Origin: CAXBNB01 sp965267535
GTDB taxonomy: Bacteria; Bacteroidota; Bacteroidia; Cytophagales; Cyclobacteriaceae
Direction of reading: 5' to 3'
Length of the DNA stretch: 64,000 nt
Assembly: GCA_965267535.1 (NCBI GenBank)
Contig: OZ254082.1
Location: 248,001-312,000, forward strand
Under the pieces are notes generated by a model. That model made no database searches, had not been told where the DNA came from, and was given only the letters and a program-made list of their open reading frames with translations. The position numbers and the translations under genes were made by a program. The stretch's first letter is position 1, and each line of letters starts with the position of its first letter. Shown one piece after another: positions 31,830-40,955 of this stretch.

Positions 31830-32957
31830 TTAATTGACGATAAAATCTTTCATTTTGGCAAAGAAGCCTTTTTCTTTATTGCCGGGGTTTGGTGTAAAGT
31901 TTTCAGAGTTTCTGAGAGCTTCCAGCATGTTTTTCTCTTCTTTGGTAAGCTGCTTTGGTGTCCAGATATTGATAGACACCAGCTGGTCGCCTTTGCCATA
32001 GCCGTTTATGTCTCTGATACCTTTGCCTCGCAGGCGAAGAACTTTTCCGCTTTGAGTACCCGGATCAATTTTTATTTTCACTTTGCCTTCAATGGTAGGT
32101 ACTTCTACATTGGTACCGAGTGTGGCATCTACAAAGTTGAGGTATAATTCATAGATTACATTGTTGCCGTCTCGTTTGAGAGTAGCGTCTTCTACCTCTT
32201 CTACCACTATGAGCAAGTCGCCGGGTATTCCTCCCCCGGGAGCTTCGTTACCTTTGCCTGTCATAGAGAGCTGCATGCCATCTACTACACCGGGTGGAAT
32301 CTTCACAGGGATGATTTCTTCTTTGTAGGTAAGCCCTGAGCTATCTACTCCCGGAGGTTTGTGATCTACCGTTTTGCCGGCACCATTACATGTAGGGCAC
32401 GTCGAAGCAGTTACCATTTGTCCTAGCATGGTGTTTACTGCTTTTCGCACTTGGCCGGACCCGTTACAGGTCGAGCAGTTTTTGAAGGTTACCCCGTCGG
32501 CAGTTACCAGGCGGTTTACTTTTATTTTTTTCTCAACCCCATGTGCTATATCTTCCAGGGTCATTTTTAGTTTAATACGAAGGTTTGTGCCTTTTTTCTG
32601 GCGCGATCTACCACCGCCACCGCCTCCAAAGAAGCTGTCGAACGGGCTACCACCGCCACCACCAAAGATGTCTCCAAACTGTGAGAATATGTCGTCCATA
32701 TTCATACCACCACCGCCAAATCCGCCGGCACCACCTACACCCTGATGACCAAATTGGTCATAACGTTGTTTCTTTTCAGGGTTGCTCAGTACCTCGTAGG
32801 CTTCAGCTGCTTCTTTAAATTTATCTTCAGCTGTAGCATCATCGGGGTTTTTATCGGGGTGATATTTGATTGCCAGTTTGCGATAAGCTTTTTTGATCTC
32901 ATCGGCAGAGGCTCCTTTGCTTACTCCCAGTACTTCGTAATAATCTCTTTTGGCCAT
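31830..32957 (-). CDS. dnaJ: chaperone protein DnaJ (lacking zinc centre I)
   Basis: A 375-residue DnaJ, co-chaperone that delivers clients to DnaK. J domain at 1-70 with HPD at 33-35, Gly/Phe-rich linker 72-118, zinc domain and C-terminal client-binding domains. A full type I DnaJ has four CxxCxGxG motifs: 1 with 4 make zinc centre I, 2 with 3 make centre II. Here only two are present, CSTCNGSG (161-168) and CPTCNGAG (187-194), which by flanking sequence (QVRKAVNTMLGQM) are motifs 2 and 3. The positions of motif 1 (about ADGVTFKN) and motif 4 (about KPPGVDSSGL) have no cysteines. The gene follows grpE by 5 bases. Confidence 0.95.
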   Translation of the reverse strand: MAKRDYYEVLGVSKGASADEIKKAYRKLAIKYHPDKNPDDATAEDKFKEAAEAYEVLSNPEKKQRYDQFGHQGVGGAGGFGGGGMNMDDIFSQFGDIFGGGGGSPFDSFFGGGGGGRSRQKKGTNLRIKLKMTLEDIAHGVEKKIKVNRLVTADGVTFKNCSTCNGSGQVRKAVNTMLGQMVTASTCPTCNGAGKTVDHKPPGVDSSGLTYKEEIIPVKIPPGVVDGMQLSMTGKGNEAPGGGIPGDLLIVVEEVEDATLKRDGNNVIYELYLNFVDATLGTNVEVPTIEGKVKIKIDPGTQSGKVLRLRGKGIRDINGYGKGDQLVSINIWTPKQLTKEEKNMLEALRNSENFTPNPGNKEKGFFAKMKDFIVN

Positions 32958-32962
32958 GATAA

Positions 32963-33550
32963 TTATGCTCCGGTTACAACTTTGGCATACCTGATCACTT
33001 TGTCGCTGAGTAGGTATCCGTTTTCTATTACATCTACTATTTTCCCTTTCAACTCCTCTTCCGGAGCAGGTATTTGAGTGATGGCTTCATGTAGTTCGGT
33101 ATCAAAATCTGATCCCTTTTCTACTTCTATTTTTTTGATTCCTTTTTGCTCCAGTACGTTTTTGAATTTATTGTAGATTAAATCCACTCCTTCTTTGATG
33201 CTTTTGGCATCCATATCCTCAGAGTAAGATTTGTCAGCTCTTTCAAAATCATCCAAAATAGGCAACAATGAATGCATTAACCCTTCGTTGGCCGTACCTA
33301 CCAATTCCAGTTTTTCTTTGGCTGTTCTCCTGCGGAAGTTTTCAAACTCTGAGTATAGTCTGAGGTACTTGTCTTTTGCCTCAGCCAGCTCTTGTTTCAA
33401 TTCTTCTTTTTTAGAGGTTTTCTTTTTGGGTGCTTCAGCATCATTTTCTTTTGCTTCGCTGTTAACCTCCTCTTGTTTAGTCTCTTCCTGGCCGTTTAGT
33501 TGCTCTTCAGCCTTCTTGTTCTCTTTTTCTTCGGTTTTTGCTTTAGCCAT
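32963..33550 (-). CDS. grpE: nucleotide exchange factor GrpE
   Basis: A 195-residue GrpE. A long acidic/Lys-rich N-terminal tail (about 1-50) leads to the coiled coil (KDKYLRLYSEFENFRRRTAKEKLE) and the beta-wing domain with GVDLIYNKFKNVLEQKGI and the signature DVIENGYLLSDKVIRYAKVVT. It exchanges ADP for ATP on DnaK. It is the first gene of a grpE-dnaJ operon; dyads with TGTCA/TGACA half-sites lie in the 145 bases upstream. Confidence 0.96.
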   Translation of the reverse strand: MAKAKTEEKENKKAEEQLNGQEETKQEEVNSEAKENDAEAPKKKTSKKEELKQELAEAKDKYLRLYSEFENFRRRTAKEKLELVGTANEGLMHSLLPILDDFERADKSYSEDMDAKSIKEGVDLIYNKFKNVLEQKGIKKIEVEKGSDFDTELHEAITQIPAPEEELKGKIVDVIENGYLLSDKVIRYAKVVTGA

Positions 33551-33607
33551 TTTGTCTATGCACTTTTATTTTCCCCTTTGGTTGTCAATTATTTTGCCAC
33601 AAGCATA

Positions 33608-33675
33608 ATTGTGACATATTGACACAATCCGGTGCAGGCTGGACTTAGCTGTGTCAGTGTTTTGACTGGCTGACA
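33608..33675 (-). promoter_or_regulatory. candidate stress-response dyads upstream of grpE-dnaJ
   Basis: Two inverted repeats lie 58-125 bases upstream of the grpE start: TTGTG...CACAA at 33609-33627, and TGTCAG...CTGACA at 33652-33675 (with an inner CAGT...ACTG). Both contain TGTCA/TGACA elements in opposing orientation, and read on the minus strand give TGTCAATATGTCA. I have no named regulator for them. The GC-rich region has no gene. Confidence 0.4.
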
Positions 33676-33695
33676 GGGTAATGTGGCAGGACAGA

Positions 33696-34589
33696 TTAAC
33701 CGGCGACTACAGAAAATGAAGCTTCGACGTAGTTTTTCACCTGCTCCATCAGCCACATGGGGGTAGATGTAGCTCCGCAAATACCGATGGAATCGGTTGG
33801 TTTGATCCAGCTCAAGTCGATTTCTTTTTCGTTTTCGATAAAGTAGCTACGCTCGTTGTTTTTTTTGCATACGCCGTATAGCGCCTTGCCGTTTGAGCTT
33901 TTTTTACCACTTACAAATAGTATTACATCGTGCTTGGTTGAAAACTTTTCCATGCTGGGTTCGCGGTTGGAAACCTGCCGGCAAATACTATCATTGGCCT
34001 TAAAGTCTACTACTTCCAGCTCTCCATTAGTTTGCCGGATGCGTTCTTCTATCATGGCTTTGATGCGGTAAAACCCTTTGGTACTTTTGGTTGTCTGGCT
34101 ATAGAGTGTAATGGACCGGGTGAAATCGATTTGTTCTAAATCCTCATCCTCCATTACAATGATGGCGTTTTCCTTGGTTTGCCCAGTGAGGCCTATCACC
34201 TCGGCATGTCCGGGTTTGCCATAGATTACAATCTGGCCGTTTTTGCTTTCCATCTGGTCATAGGAATTTTTCACCCGGTTTTGTAGCTTGAGCACTACCG
34301 GGCACGAGGCGTCTATGAGTTCTATATTGTTTTGCAGAGCAAGCTTGTACGTTTCGGGTGGCTCACCATGTGCTCGGATGAGCACTTTGGCGTCATGGAT
34401 GTTAGTCAGGTCTTCTCTGGAAATTACTTTGAGGCCTTTGGCTTCCAGTCTTTCTACTTCCATGCTGTTGTGCACAATGTCTCCCAGACAGTACAAGTGA
34501 CCGGATTCTTTCATTTCGTCTTCGGCCATTTCTATGGCAAACTCCACGCCGAAGCAGTATCCTGAGTTTTTATCTATTTCTATTTCCAT
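33696..34589 (-). CDS. ispH: 4-hydroxy-3-methylbut-2-enyl diphosphate reductase
   Basis: A 297-residue IspH, the last enzyme of the MEP isoprenoid pathway, which reduces HMBPP to IPP and DMAPP in the cytoplasm. The three cysteines that hold its [4Fe-4S] cluster are Cys12 (GYCFGVEFA), Cys96 (DASCPVV) and Cys203 (SICRQVSNRE). RAHGEPPE and GKPGHAEVIGLTGQ carry the conserved His residues. Length is normal. It follows cmk on the same strand after 42 bases, a cmk-ispH order also known from other Bacteroidota. Confidence 0.97.
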   Translation of the reverse strand: MEIEIDKNSGYCFGVEFAIEMAEDEMKESGHLYCLGDIVHNSMEVERLEAKGLKVISREDLTNIHDAKVLIRAHGEPPETYKLALQNNIELIDASCPVVLKLQNRVKNSYDQMESKNGQIVIYGKPGHAEVIGLTGQTKENAIIVMEDEDLEQIDFTRSITLYSQTTKSTKGFYRIKAMIEERIRQTNGELEVVDFKANDSICRQVSNREPSMEKFSTKHDVILFVSGKKSSNGKALYGVCKKNNERSYFIENEKEIDLSWIKPTDSIGICGATSTPMWLMEQVKNYVEASFSVVAG

Positions 34590-34631
34590 AACCGATGGTT
34601 GTCATTTTTTGGGATTTGAATTAAGACAAGT

Positions 34632-35315
34632 TTAGGCATTCATCATGGCATTTTGTGCCAGGTGGATGATTTGTTCTACTTGTTCGTCAAAAGTCACATG
34701 GGTAGTATCTATTTCTACAGCCTCAGCAGACTTTACTAAGGGGCTTTCTTTGCGTGTAGTGTCTATTTCATCTCGTTTAGCCAGATTTTCTTTTACGGCA
34801 TCCAGTGTGATGAGTTCGCCTTTATCCAGGAGTTCTTTTTGCCTTCGTTCTGCCCGGATATCAAAGTCAGCAATCATAAAGACTTTGAGTTCGGCCTGTG
34901 GAAAAACGACACTACCGATATCGCGTCCATCCATTACGACCCCTTTGGATTTTCCCAGTTTTTGCTGCTGAGCCACCATGGCCACCCGTACACTTTTGAT
35001 GGCGCTTACTTCACTTACTTTTTCAGCCACACGCATTTCCCTGATTTCCTTTTCTACATTTAGCCCGTTGAGGTAGGTTTCTGTGTGACCATTTTTGGGG
35101 TTGGGTTGAAAACGGATTTCTATCTCCGACAAAGCTTTGTCTATCGCTTTGGGATTAGTGATGTCGATGTAGTGATCCAGAAAATAGAGAGTAACGGCCC
35201 GGTACATTGCACCGGTATCTATGTAGGCGTAGTTGAGCAGTGTAGCCACTACTTTGGCCGTAGTGCTTTTGCCACAAGCTGAATATCCGTCAATTGCTAT
35301 GATTATTTTTTTCAT
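34632..35315 (-). CDS. cmk: cytidylate kinase
   Basis: A 227-residue CMP/dCMP kinase. P-loop GYSACGKSTTAK at about 10-21, IDTGAMYRAVTL for the substrate site, GRDIGSVVFPQAELK and the lid region with RRQKEL and RDEIDTTRKESPL. It makes CDP for nucleic acid and lipid synthesis. Length is normal. The likely transcript continues into ispH. Confidence 0.96.
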   Translation of the reverse strand: MKKIIIAIDGYSACGKSTTAKVVATLLNYAYIDTGAMYRAVTLYFLDHYIDITNPKAIDKALSEIEIRFQPNPKNGHTETYLNGLNVEKEIREMRVAEKVSEVSAIKSVRVAMVAQQQKLGKSKGVVMDGRDIGSVVFPQAELKVFMIADFDIRAERRQKELLDKGELITLDAVKENLAKRDEIDTTRKESPLVKSAEAVEIDTTHVTFDEQVEQIIHLAQNAMMNA

Positions 35316-35331
35316 TCGTTTGGGAGAGTGT

Positions 35332-35478
35332 TTAGCAGTCTTTTACAGGGCAGGGTATGGGTTTTCCTCGCTTAATCGTGCGGGGTTTTCTTTCCTTGTA
35401 TCGGCTTGTGCGGCACGATTCCAGTCCCATGCCTATCAAAAAAAGCAGCAGAATGGTAATGATTACAGGTCGCTTCAC
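35332..35478 (-). CDS. small lipoprotein, 48 residues, GTG start
   Basis: A short minus-strand gene, 16 bases upstream of cmk, too short to be noticed easily. It starts with GTG at 35478-35476: a basic start (KRP), a hydrophobic core IITILLLFLIGMG and lipobox LESC (Cys22), followed by a basic tail (RYKERKPRTIKRGKP) that ends PIPCPVKDC. The complete signal peptide plus lipobox and Cys-ended tail make chance unlikely. Two more Cys residues (43, 48) could form a disulfide. It probably is anchored in the envelope; function unknown. The rest of the gap 35479-35603 holds only promoter-like AT-rich sequence for the rightward sigma gene. Confidence 0.6.
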   Translation of the reverse strand: MKRPVIITILLLFLIGMGLESCRTSRYKERKPRTIKRGKPIPCPVKDC

Positions 35479-35603
35479 GTCTTGTCTTTTTTTACAAAGA
35501 TAACCACTTCTTAGGGGAATTTATTTTGTGTCGGCCACAAAACCGCCCGATAATATTGGGGTGCTTTTGAGTCTATATTTATTTTCAAAACAAGTATAAT
35601 TGT

Positions 35604-36227
35604 ATGTTGATCTCCTCACAAGAACATATCAAATCGCTGATAATGCGAATAACCACACAAGCTGACCAGGTAGCTTTCGAAGAGTTTTTTCATCTGTATT
35701 TCACCTGGTTAAAATCTGTAGCCATGGCTATAGTGAAAAAAAATGAGGACGCAGAGGAAGTAATCGAAGATGTGTTTGTCAAGGTGTGGGCCATGCGAGA
35801 GAGGCTCCATCAGGTCAATAATATTGAAACTTACTTGTATACAGCTACGAAAAACCGGGCCTACAATTATGTGAAGAAATATTACAAAGCCTATTTGGTA
35901 GAAATGGAGGAAGGTAAGGACGATACCGGGTACAGTATTTCTCCTGAGGAGGCCATGATAATAGAAGAACTAAAGCTGAAAATAAATGATGCTGTAAGTC
36001 TGCTCCCTCCAAAATGCAAGGAGGTATTTACACTCGTGCGGCAGGAAGGCTTGTCTTATAAAAAAGCGGCCTCACTATTGGGAGTCACTCCCAAAACGGT
36101 GGAAAATCAATTGGCTATAGCCATCAAAAAAATAAAGTATGAGCTGGACTCATACCTTAACGATCCTAAGCAGCCAACTAATACTATACTGCAGAGGAAC
36201 CTCTTTTTTTGCTATCTTTTTTTGTAG
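35604..36227 (+). CDS. ECF RNA polymerase sigma factor, module 1
   Basis: A 207-residue ECF sigma factor. Region 2 covers about 20-90 (VAFEEFFHLYFTWLKSVAMAIV, EDAEEVIEDVFVKVWAMRERL) and region 4 about 130-185 (LLPPKCKEVFTLVRQEGLSYKKAASLLGVTPKTVENQLAIAIKKI, in part). It heads the first sigma/FecR/SusC/SusD module and should be held inactive by the FecR protein encoded next. Start chosen at 35604; Met14 is an alternative. The 115 bases to fecR are rich in A and T runs. Confidence 0.92.
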   Translation: MLISSQEHIKSLIMRITTQADQVAFEEFFHLYFTWLKSVAMAIVKKNEDAEEVIEDVFVKVWAMRERLHQVNNIETYLYTATKNRAYNYVKKYYKAYLVEMEEGKDDTGYSISPEEAMIIEELKLKINDAVSLLPPKCKEVFTLVRQEGLSYKKAASLLGVTPKTVENQLAIAIKKIKYELDSYLNDPKQPTNTILQRNLFFCYLFL

Positions 36228-36342
36228 AAAAAAGCCCTTTTTTACGGCCTAGTACCCTTTTTTTCAGAAAGCAGAAAAACCCTTTGGGGGATTTTTCATT
36301 TCATGCTGTCCTCCGCCCGACCTAGAATACTGAGATTCTGAC

Positions 36343-37347
36343 ATGGATGATATTATATACCAATCAATAGTAAAAGAGCTTTCGGGAGAAGCATCTCAAC
36401 AAGAAAGAGAGCAGGTAAAGCAATGGAAGGCAGAGGGGAATAATTATGTGATATATGAAGCTATATCGAGACATTTAGCAAACCCTGATGAAGCAAGCAC
36501 TGCCGGTGAAGTATTTGCCAGAGTATCAGGGCGTATTGCAGACGAGGAAGGGCAATTTTCTGAAATTCAGCCTCCACGAAACGTCAGACCGTTGTGGGTG
36601 AAGGTAGCAGCTGCTATCGTATTGTTACTTGGGGTAACTTGGGCAATCTGGGAGCAAAATACCAACGATGTGCAGGGCATTGTAATAAACCAGCGGGTAG
36701 AAAAGGTAAACCCCAGAGGGCAGAAGTCGTCGTTTGTATTGAGTGACGGTACTCTGGTGAAGCTTAATGCTGACAGTAAACTTACTTTTCATGAAAAATT
36801 TACAGATTCCGGACGTCATGTTTACTTAGAGGGGGAAGCGTTTTTCGATGTAAAAAAAGATGCGAACAGGCCATTTGTAGTGCACTCGGGAAAACTTACT
36901 ACTACTGCTCTTGGCACGTCGTTTAACGTTCAGGCCTATCCGGACGAAGGAAGCGTAAATGTAGCCCTGCTTACCGGAAAAGTATTAGTAAATACAGAAG
37001 ATGGAATGTCAAAAGGAGTAGTGTTACTGCCAAATGACATGGCCGCTTTCGACAAACAGCAGCGCAGCATAACCAAGCAGGAATTTGACCCGGAAAAAGT
37101 GCTGGCATGGAAGAATCAGACGCTTTATTTTAAAGATGCCCAGCTGATAGATATGCTTAAAACACTGGAAAGGTGGTACGGAGTACGTTTTGTACTGGCA
37201 GACAAAGACCATGAGGATTGGCCAACCATTTTTACGGGTAAATTCAAAGACAAAAGCCTGGAATATGTATTGGATGTATTGAGTAAAAATCAGGAGACCT
37301 TTTCCTATTCTATAAATGAAAAAACAATTACAGTATCAAAAAACTAA
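36343..37347 (+). CDS. FecR-type anti-sigma factor, module 1
   Basis: A 334-residue inner-membrane regulator. Cytoplasmic N-terminal part (about 1-85) binds the sigma factor; one membrane helix at about 87-106 (VAAAIVLLLGVTWAI); periplasmic FecR domain (SFVLSDGTLVKLNADSKLTF, GEAFFDVKKDANRPFVV, TTALGTSFNV) and C-terminal DUF4974 domain (about 250-330). The last parts contact the STN domain of the cognate SusC. Substrate binding outside would thus be signalled to the sigma factor. Gene order sigma-fecR-susC is as expected. Confidence 0.93.
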   Translation: MDDIIYQSIVKELSGEASQQEREQVKQWKAEGNNYVIYEAISRHLANPDEASTAGEVFARVSGRIADEEGQFSEIQPPRNVRPLWVKVAAAIVLLLGVTWAIWEQNTNDVQGIVINQRVEKVNPRGQKSSFVLSDGTLVKLNADSKLTFHEKFTDSGRHVYLEGEAFFDVKKDANRPFVVHSGKLTTTALGTSFNVQAYPDEGSVNVALLTGKVLVNTEDGMSKGVVLLPNDMAAFDKQQRSITKQEFDPEKVLAWKNQTLYFKDAQLIDMLKTLERWYGVRFVLADKDHEDWPTIFTGKFKDKSLEYVLDVLSKNQETFSYSINEKTITVSKN

Positions 37348-37386
37348 ATAACCGATATATGAGATTTAATACCAGTTAAAAAAAAT

Positions 37387-37470
37387 AAACCGGTAATACG
37401 AAGTAATACCGGTTTCTCCGGTTCGGAAATTACACAGGAAATATGCGACTACTCTTGTGATTTCTGAACC
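37387..37470 (+). promoter_or_regulatory. two-hairpin leader between fecR and susC, module 1
   Basis: Hairpin 1: AAACCGGTA (37387-37395) with TACCGGTTT (37407-37415), 9 bp perfect. Hairpin 2: GGTTCGGAAAT (37420-37430) with ATTTCTGAACC (37460-37470), 11 bp with one G-T pair. Hairpin 2 ends 45 bases before the susC ATG. The two other modules have the same arrangement. Possible roles are attenuation, protection of the susC mRNA end, or an sRNA target site. Confidence 0.5.
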
Positions 37471-37515
37471 CTCCGTTTTCAATAATTTTTCAATTACCAA
37501 AAACAGTATAAAATT

Positions 37516-40500
37516 ATGCAATCATTATTACTGAAACAAATCTGGTTTATGGCTATGTGTGCATTTTATGGCGTATTTCTCCAAGTACTGATATCCGGGT
37601 TGCTGATCGCAAAGGAGGGCACAGCGCAGCGGCTCAAATTAGAAGATGTGATGCTGACGATCGAACTCGATGAAGTGCAGCTTACAGAAGCATTTGCCCA
37701 GATAGAACAAATTGTAGGATTTAATTTTATTTATGAAAAAAAACTAACCAACAAAAACAAAAAGCTAACGCTATCGATTCGGGATCAATCAATGATGGAT
37801 GTACTCAGGCATTTTTCTAAAGAAGGAGATCTGAAGTTTAGGCGTGTCAATGAAAACATCTATGTGACCAGAAAAAGCAGTAAAAGTAAGTTTTCTGATG
37901 ATGTAATCGATGAAACACTTGTTCAGGAAATTACCCTCAAAGGCAAAGTGACAGACGAAAATGGCGAGGGATTGCCCGGAGCGTCTGTTATAGAAAAAGG
38001 TACTTCTAATGGGACTACAACTGATTTAGATGGAAATTATCAAATAAATATTTCTGGGGAAGCAGATCTGGTTATTTCTTATGTAGGTTATAAAACTCTG
38101 GAAGTTTCGGTTGCAGGGAGAAGCACCATTGACATTCAAATGGTGTTAGATGCAGAGCAATTGGAGGAAATCGTAATTACGGGCTACACCGGACAATCCA
38201 AAAGATCTATTACAGGATCTGTTGAGGTAATTGATGAAGATGAGTTGAGAAAAAACCCGGCAACAAGAGTAGATCAGCAGTTGCAGGGCAAAGTATCCGG
38301 AGTAAATATTATTACCAATGGGGCACCAGGTGGAGGAGCTCAGGTAAGAATTCGGGGCTATGCTACATTTGGAAACAAAGATCCGTTATACATTATCGAT
38401 GGTGTTCCAGGAGGAGGGCTAAATGATATCAATCCCAACGATATCGAATCGGTTTCAGTACTAAAAGATGCATCTGCGGCTTCTATTTACGGTGCTAGGG
38501 CTGCCAATGGTGTGATTTTGATCACAACTAAGCGAGGGCGAAAAGAACAAAAAGCCCAGCTGAGTTATGATGTGTTTTATTCTTTGGATTTTGATGGAAG
38601 TAATAAGCCTGATGTACTCACTCCACAGCAATGGGGAGAGTTGGAATTTCAAGGCCAGCGAGCAGGGGGCAATACCACTCCAAGTCACCCTAGCTATGGC
38701 AGTGGGAATAACCCCGTAATTCCAGAGTACTTGAATGGGGACCCGTCTAAACCCTATGATCCGGAAACAAACAGGTTGCTAAGATCGGCGAATACTGATT
38801 GGTACGATGTACTTACGCAAGTGGGGGTGAGCCAGCAACATAATTTAAGCATAAGAGGTGGTAGTGAAGCGGGAACATACGCTCTTTCATTCGGATACCT
38901 GGATAGACAGGGTACATTAATAGAAACAAGTTTTCAGCGATACAGTACAAGACTCAATTCTCAATTTTCCTTTTTGGATGATCGAATTCGGGTGGGGGAA
39001 AATATTACCATTGCGTACTCAGAAGCTAATGGCAATATTGGGCAATCCTTCAGAAGATTCCTTTATTTTCCACTTATCCCAAGGTTTGATGAAGGAGGAA
39101 ATTTTGGAGGGACATTAAATGGGATTTTAGGTTTGGGAACCAATTTCCCAAATCCTGAAGCAATACAGGTGAGGGCGAAAGATGCGCTAAATCAAAGGAT
39201 GCGTATTTTTGGCAATGCCTATGTTGAAGCAGAGATAATAAGTGGTTTAACAATCAAATCCAGTATTGGTGTTGATTTTGCTTCCACGGCTTTCAGGCGT
39301 TACAATCCTGAATTCCCAGAGGGAGGTAATCCGGGAAACAGTTATAACCAAAATTCTGGCTATGGAAATGCACTTACTTGGACGAATACATTGAACTATA
39401 CCAAGTCTTTTGAAAACCATTCCTTAACTGTACTTGCCGGAACAGAAGCCATAGAAAATACAGGAAGGAGTATTGGATTTAGTGGAACGGATTATTTTAC
39501 TACAGACCCGAACTTCCTTAACATTTCCAATGCAGGTACTATCAATAGTGTGACAGGAGGAGGAGGGCTTACCCGTAGGCTAGCATCCGTTTTTGGCAAA
39601 TTGGATTATTCTATCAACGACAGGTATATGGCTAGTTTTACACTTCGTCGTGATGGATCTTCTGCTCTTGGTCCAAACAATCGTTTTGATGTATTTCCAG
39701 CGGCTGGTGTAGCTTGGGTGATTTCAGATGAATCGTTTTTAGCCAATGTCGAAGCAATTAATTTTTTGAAACTAAGTGCAGGGTGGGGACAAGTAGGTAA
39801 CGTAAATACACTATCTAACTTTGCCTTTGCTAATATCTACAGAAGCGATTCAGGTTTTGGGAGTACAGGTTATGACATAGGGGGTACTAATGCAAACCCT
39901 CCCGCCAATGGAATTGCTTTGACCGACCGTGGTAATGCTGATCTGGTATGGGAAACATCTGAAACATTGAACATAGGGCTGAATTTTAGATTATTTGACA
40001 ATAAAATATCTGGATCATTAGAATGGTACAATAGAAAAACCAAAGACCTGATCCAGCGAACACCCGTGCCAATTGCAGCAGGAATCGCTGGAGAACCTTT
40101 TGGAAATATCGGAGAAATACAAAATAAGGGAGTTGATATGAACCTGTCGTATTATGGTCAAATAAATAGTGATTTTAGTTTTAATGTGACAGGTATCGTA
40201 AGTGCCTACAAAAACAAGGTAATTGATATAAATGGTAATCCAGATACATTTCTTCCTGCTTCGTATGGTAACCCACTGCTCATAACCTCCAGGACTCAAG
40301 TCGGTAAGGAGATAGGTGCTTTTTATGGGTTGATCGTAGACGGAGTGATACAAGAGGGGGATGATGCTGGTAATTTTAAATTCAGAGACTTAAATAATGA
40401 TGATACTATAGACCCTCTGGATGATTCTGATTTTATTGGAAGCCCACACCCTGATTTTACTTACAGTTTAAACCTTAGTGCAAACTATAAAAACTTTGAT

Positions 40501-40935
40501 TTCACAGCATTTCTTAGAGGTACACAGGGGAACGATATTTTTGAGTGGACTAGAATTTTAACTGATTTTCAGTTTAGGGATTTAAATCGGAATACTCGGG
40601 TATTGGATGCTTGGACACCCACAAATCCAAGCAATACACTTGCTGAATATAATGGAAGTACTGCAAATGATAATTCAAGGGTTTCGTCTTACTATGTGCA
40701 GGATGGTTCTTATCTAAGGCTCCAGACGATTCAAGTTGGCTACACTTTTTCTGAAATTCCTGGCTTGAATAAGTTACGGTTATACCTTCAGGGGCAAAAT
40801 ATATTTACCATGACCGGTTATACAGGAATTGATCCGGAGATTGGGGAAAATTCGGGGACTCAAATAGCCGTAGATGGAGGGGGAGTTTTTTCACAACCAC
40901 GGTCATTCTTGATAGGCCTCAACATATCACTTTAA
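37516..40935 (+). CDS. SusC/RagA-family TonB-linked outer-membrane receptor, module 1
   Basis: A 1139-residue importer. Signal sequence to about residue 36; STN (secretin/TonB N-terminal) signalling domain at about 45-115; carboxypeptidase-regulatory-like domain at about 143-215 (KVTDENGEGLPGAS); TonB box LEEIVITGYTGQ at about 218; plug with LQGKVSGVNI and GYATFGNKDPLYIIDGVPG; then the 22-strand barrel. It takes up oligosaccharides or similar ligands with energy from TonB. The STN domain signals to the FecR protein. The following SusD is the partner lid. Confidence 0.96.
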   Translation: MQSLLLKQIWFMAMCAFYGVFLQVLISGLLIAKEGTAQRLKLEDVMLTIELDEVQLTEAFAQIEQIVGFNFIYEKKLTNKNKKLTLSIRDQSMMDVLRHFSKEGDLKFRRVNENIYVTRKSSKSKFSDDVIDETLVQEITLKGKVTDENGEGLPGASVIEKGTSNGTTTDLDGNYQINISGEADLVISYVGYKTLEVSVAGRSTIDIQMVLDAEQLEEIVITGYTGQSKRSITGSVEVIDEDELRKNPATRVDQQLQGKVSGVNIITNGAPGGGAQVRIRGYATFGNKDPLYIIDGVPGGGLNDINPNDIESVSVLKDASAASIYGARAANGVILITTKRGRKEQKAQLSYDVFYSLDFDGSNKPDVLTPQQWGELEFQGQRAGGNTTPSHPSYGSGNNPVIPEYLNGDPSKPYDPETNRLLRSANTDWYDVLTQVGVSQQHNLSIRGGSEAGTYALSFGYLDRQGTLIETSFQRYSTRLNSQFSFLDDRIRVGENITIAYSEANGNIGQSFRRFLYFPLIPRFDEGGNFGGTLNGILGLGTNFPNPEAIQVRAKDALNQRMRIFGNAYVEAEIISGLTIKSSIGVDFASTAFRRYNPEFPEGGNPGNSYNQNSGYGNALTWTNTLNYTKSFENHSLTVLAGTEAIENTGRSIGFSGTDYFTTDPNFLNISNAGTINSVTGGGGLTRRLASVFGKLDYSINDRYMASFTLRRDGSSALGPNNRFDVFPAAGVAWVISDESFLANVEAINFLKLSAGWGQVGNVNTLSNFAFANIYRSDSGFGSTGYDIGGTNANPPANGIALTDRGNADLVWETSETLNIGLNFRLFDNKISGSLEWYNRKTKDLIQRTPVPIAAGIAGEPFGNIGEIQNKGVDMNLSYYGQINSDFSFNVTGIVSAYKNKVIDINGNPDTFLPASYGNPLLITSRTQVGKEIGAFYGLIVDGVIQEGDDAGNFKFRDLNNDDTIDPLDDSDFIGSPHPDFTYSLNLSANYKNFDFTAFLRGTQGNDIFEWTRILTDFQFRDLNRNTRVLDAWTPTNPSNTLAEYNGSTANDNSRVSSYYVQDGSYLRLQTIQVGYTFSEIPGLNKLRLYLQGQNIFTMTGYTGIDPEIGENSGTQIAVDGGGVFSQPRSFLIGLNISL

Positions 40936-40955
40936 TTCATTAAAAAATCAAAGAA

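Noticed and set aside
32585..32818. Proline/histidine-rich frame opposite dnaJ
   Set aside because: It is the antisense shadow of the Gly-rich linker of DnaJ.
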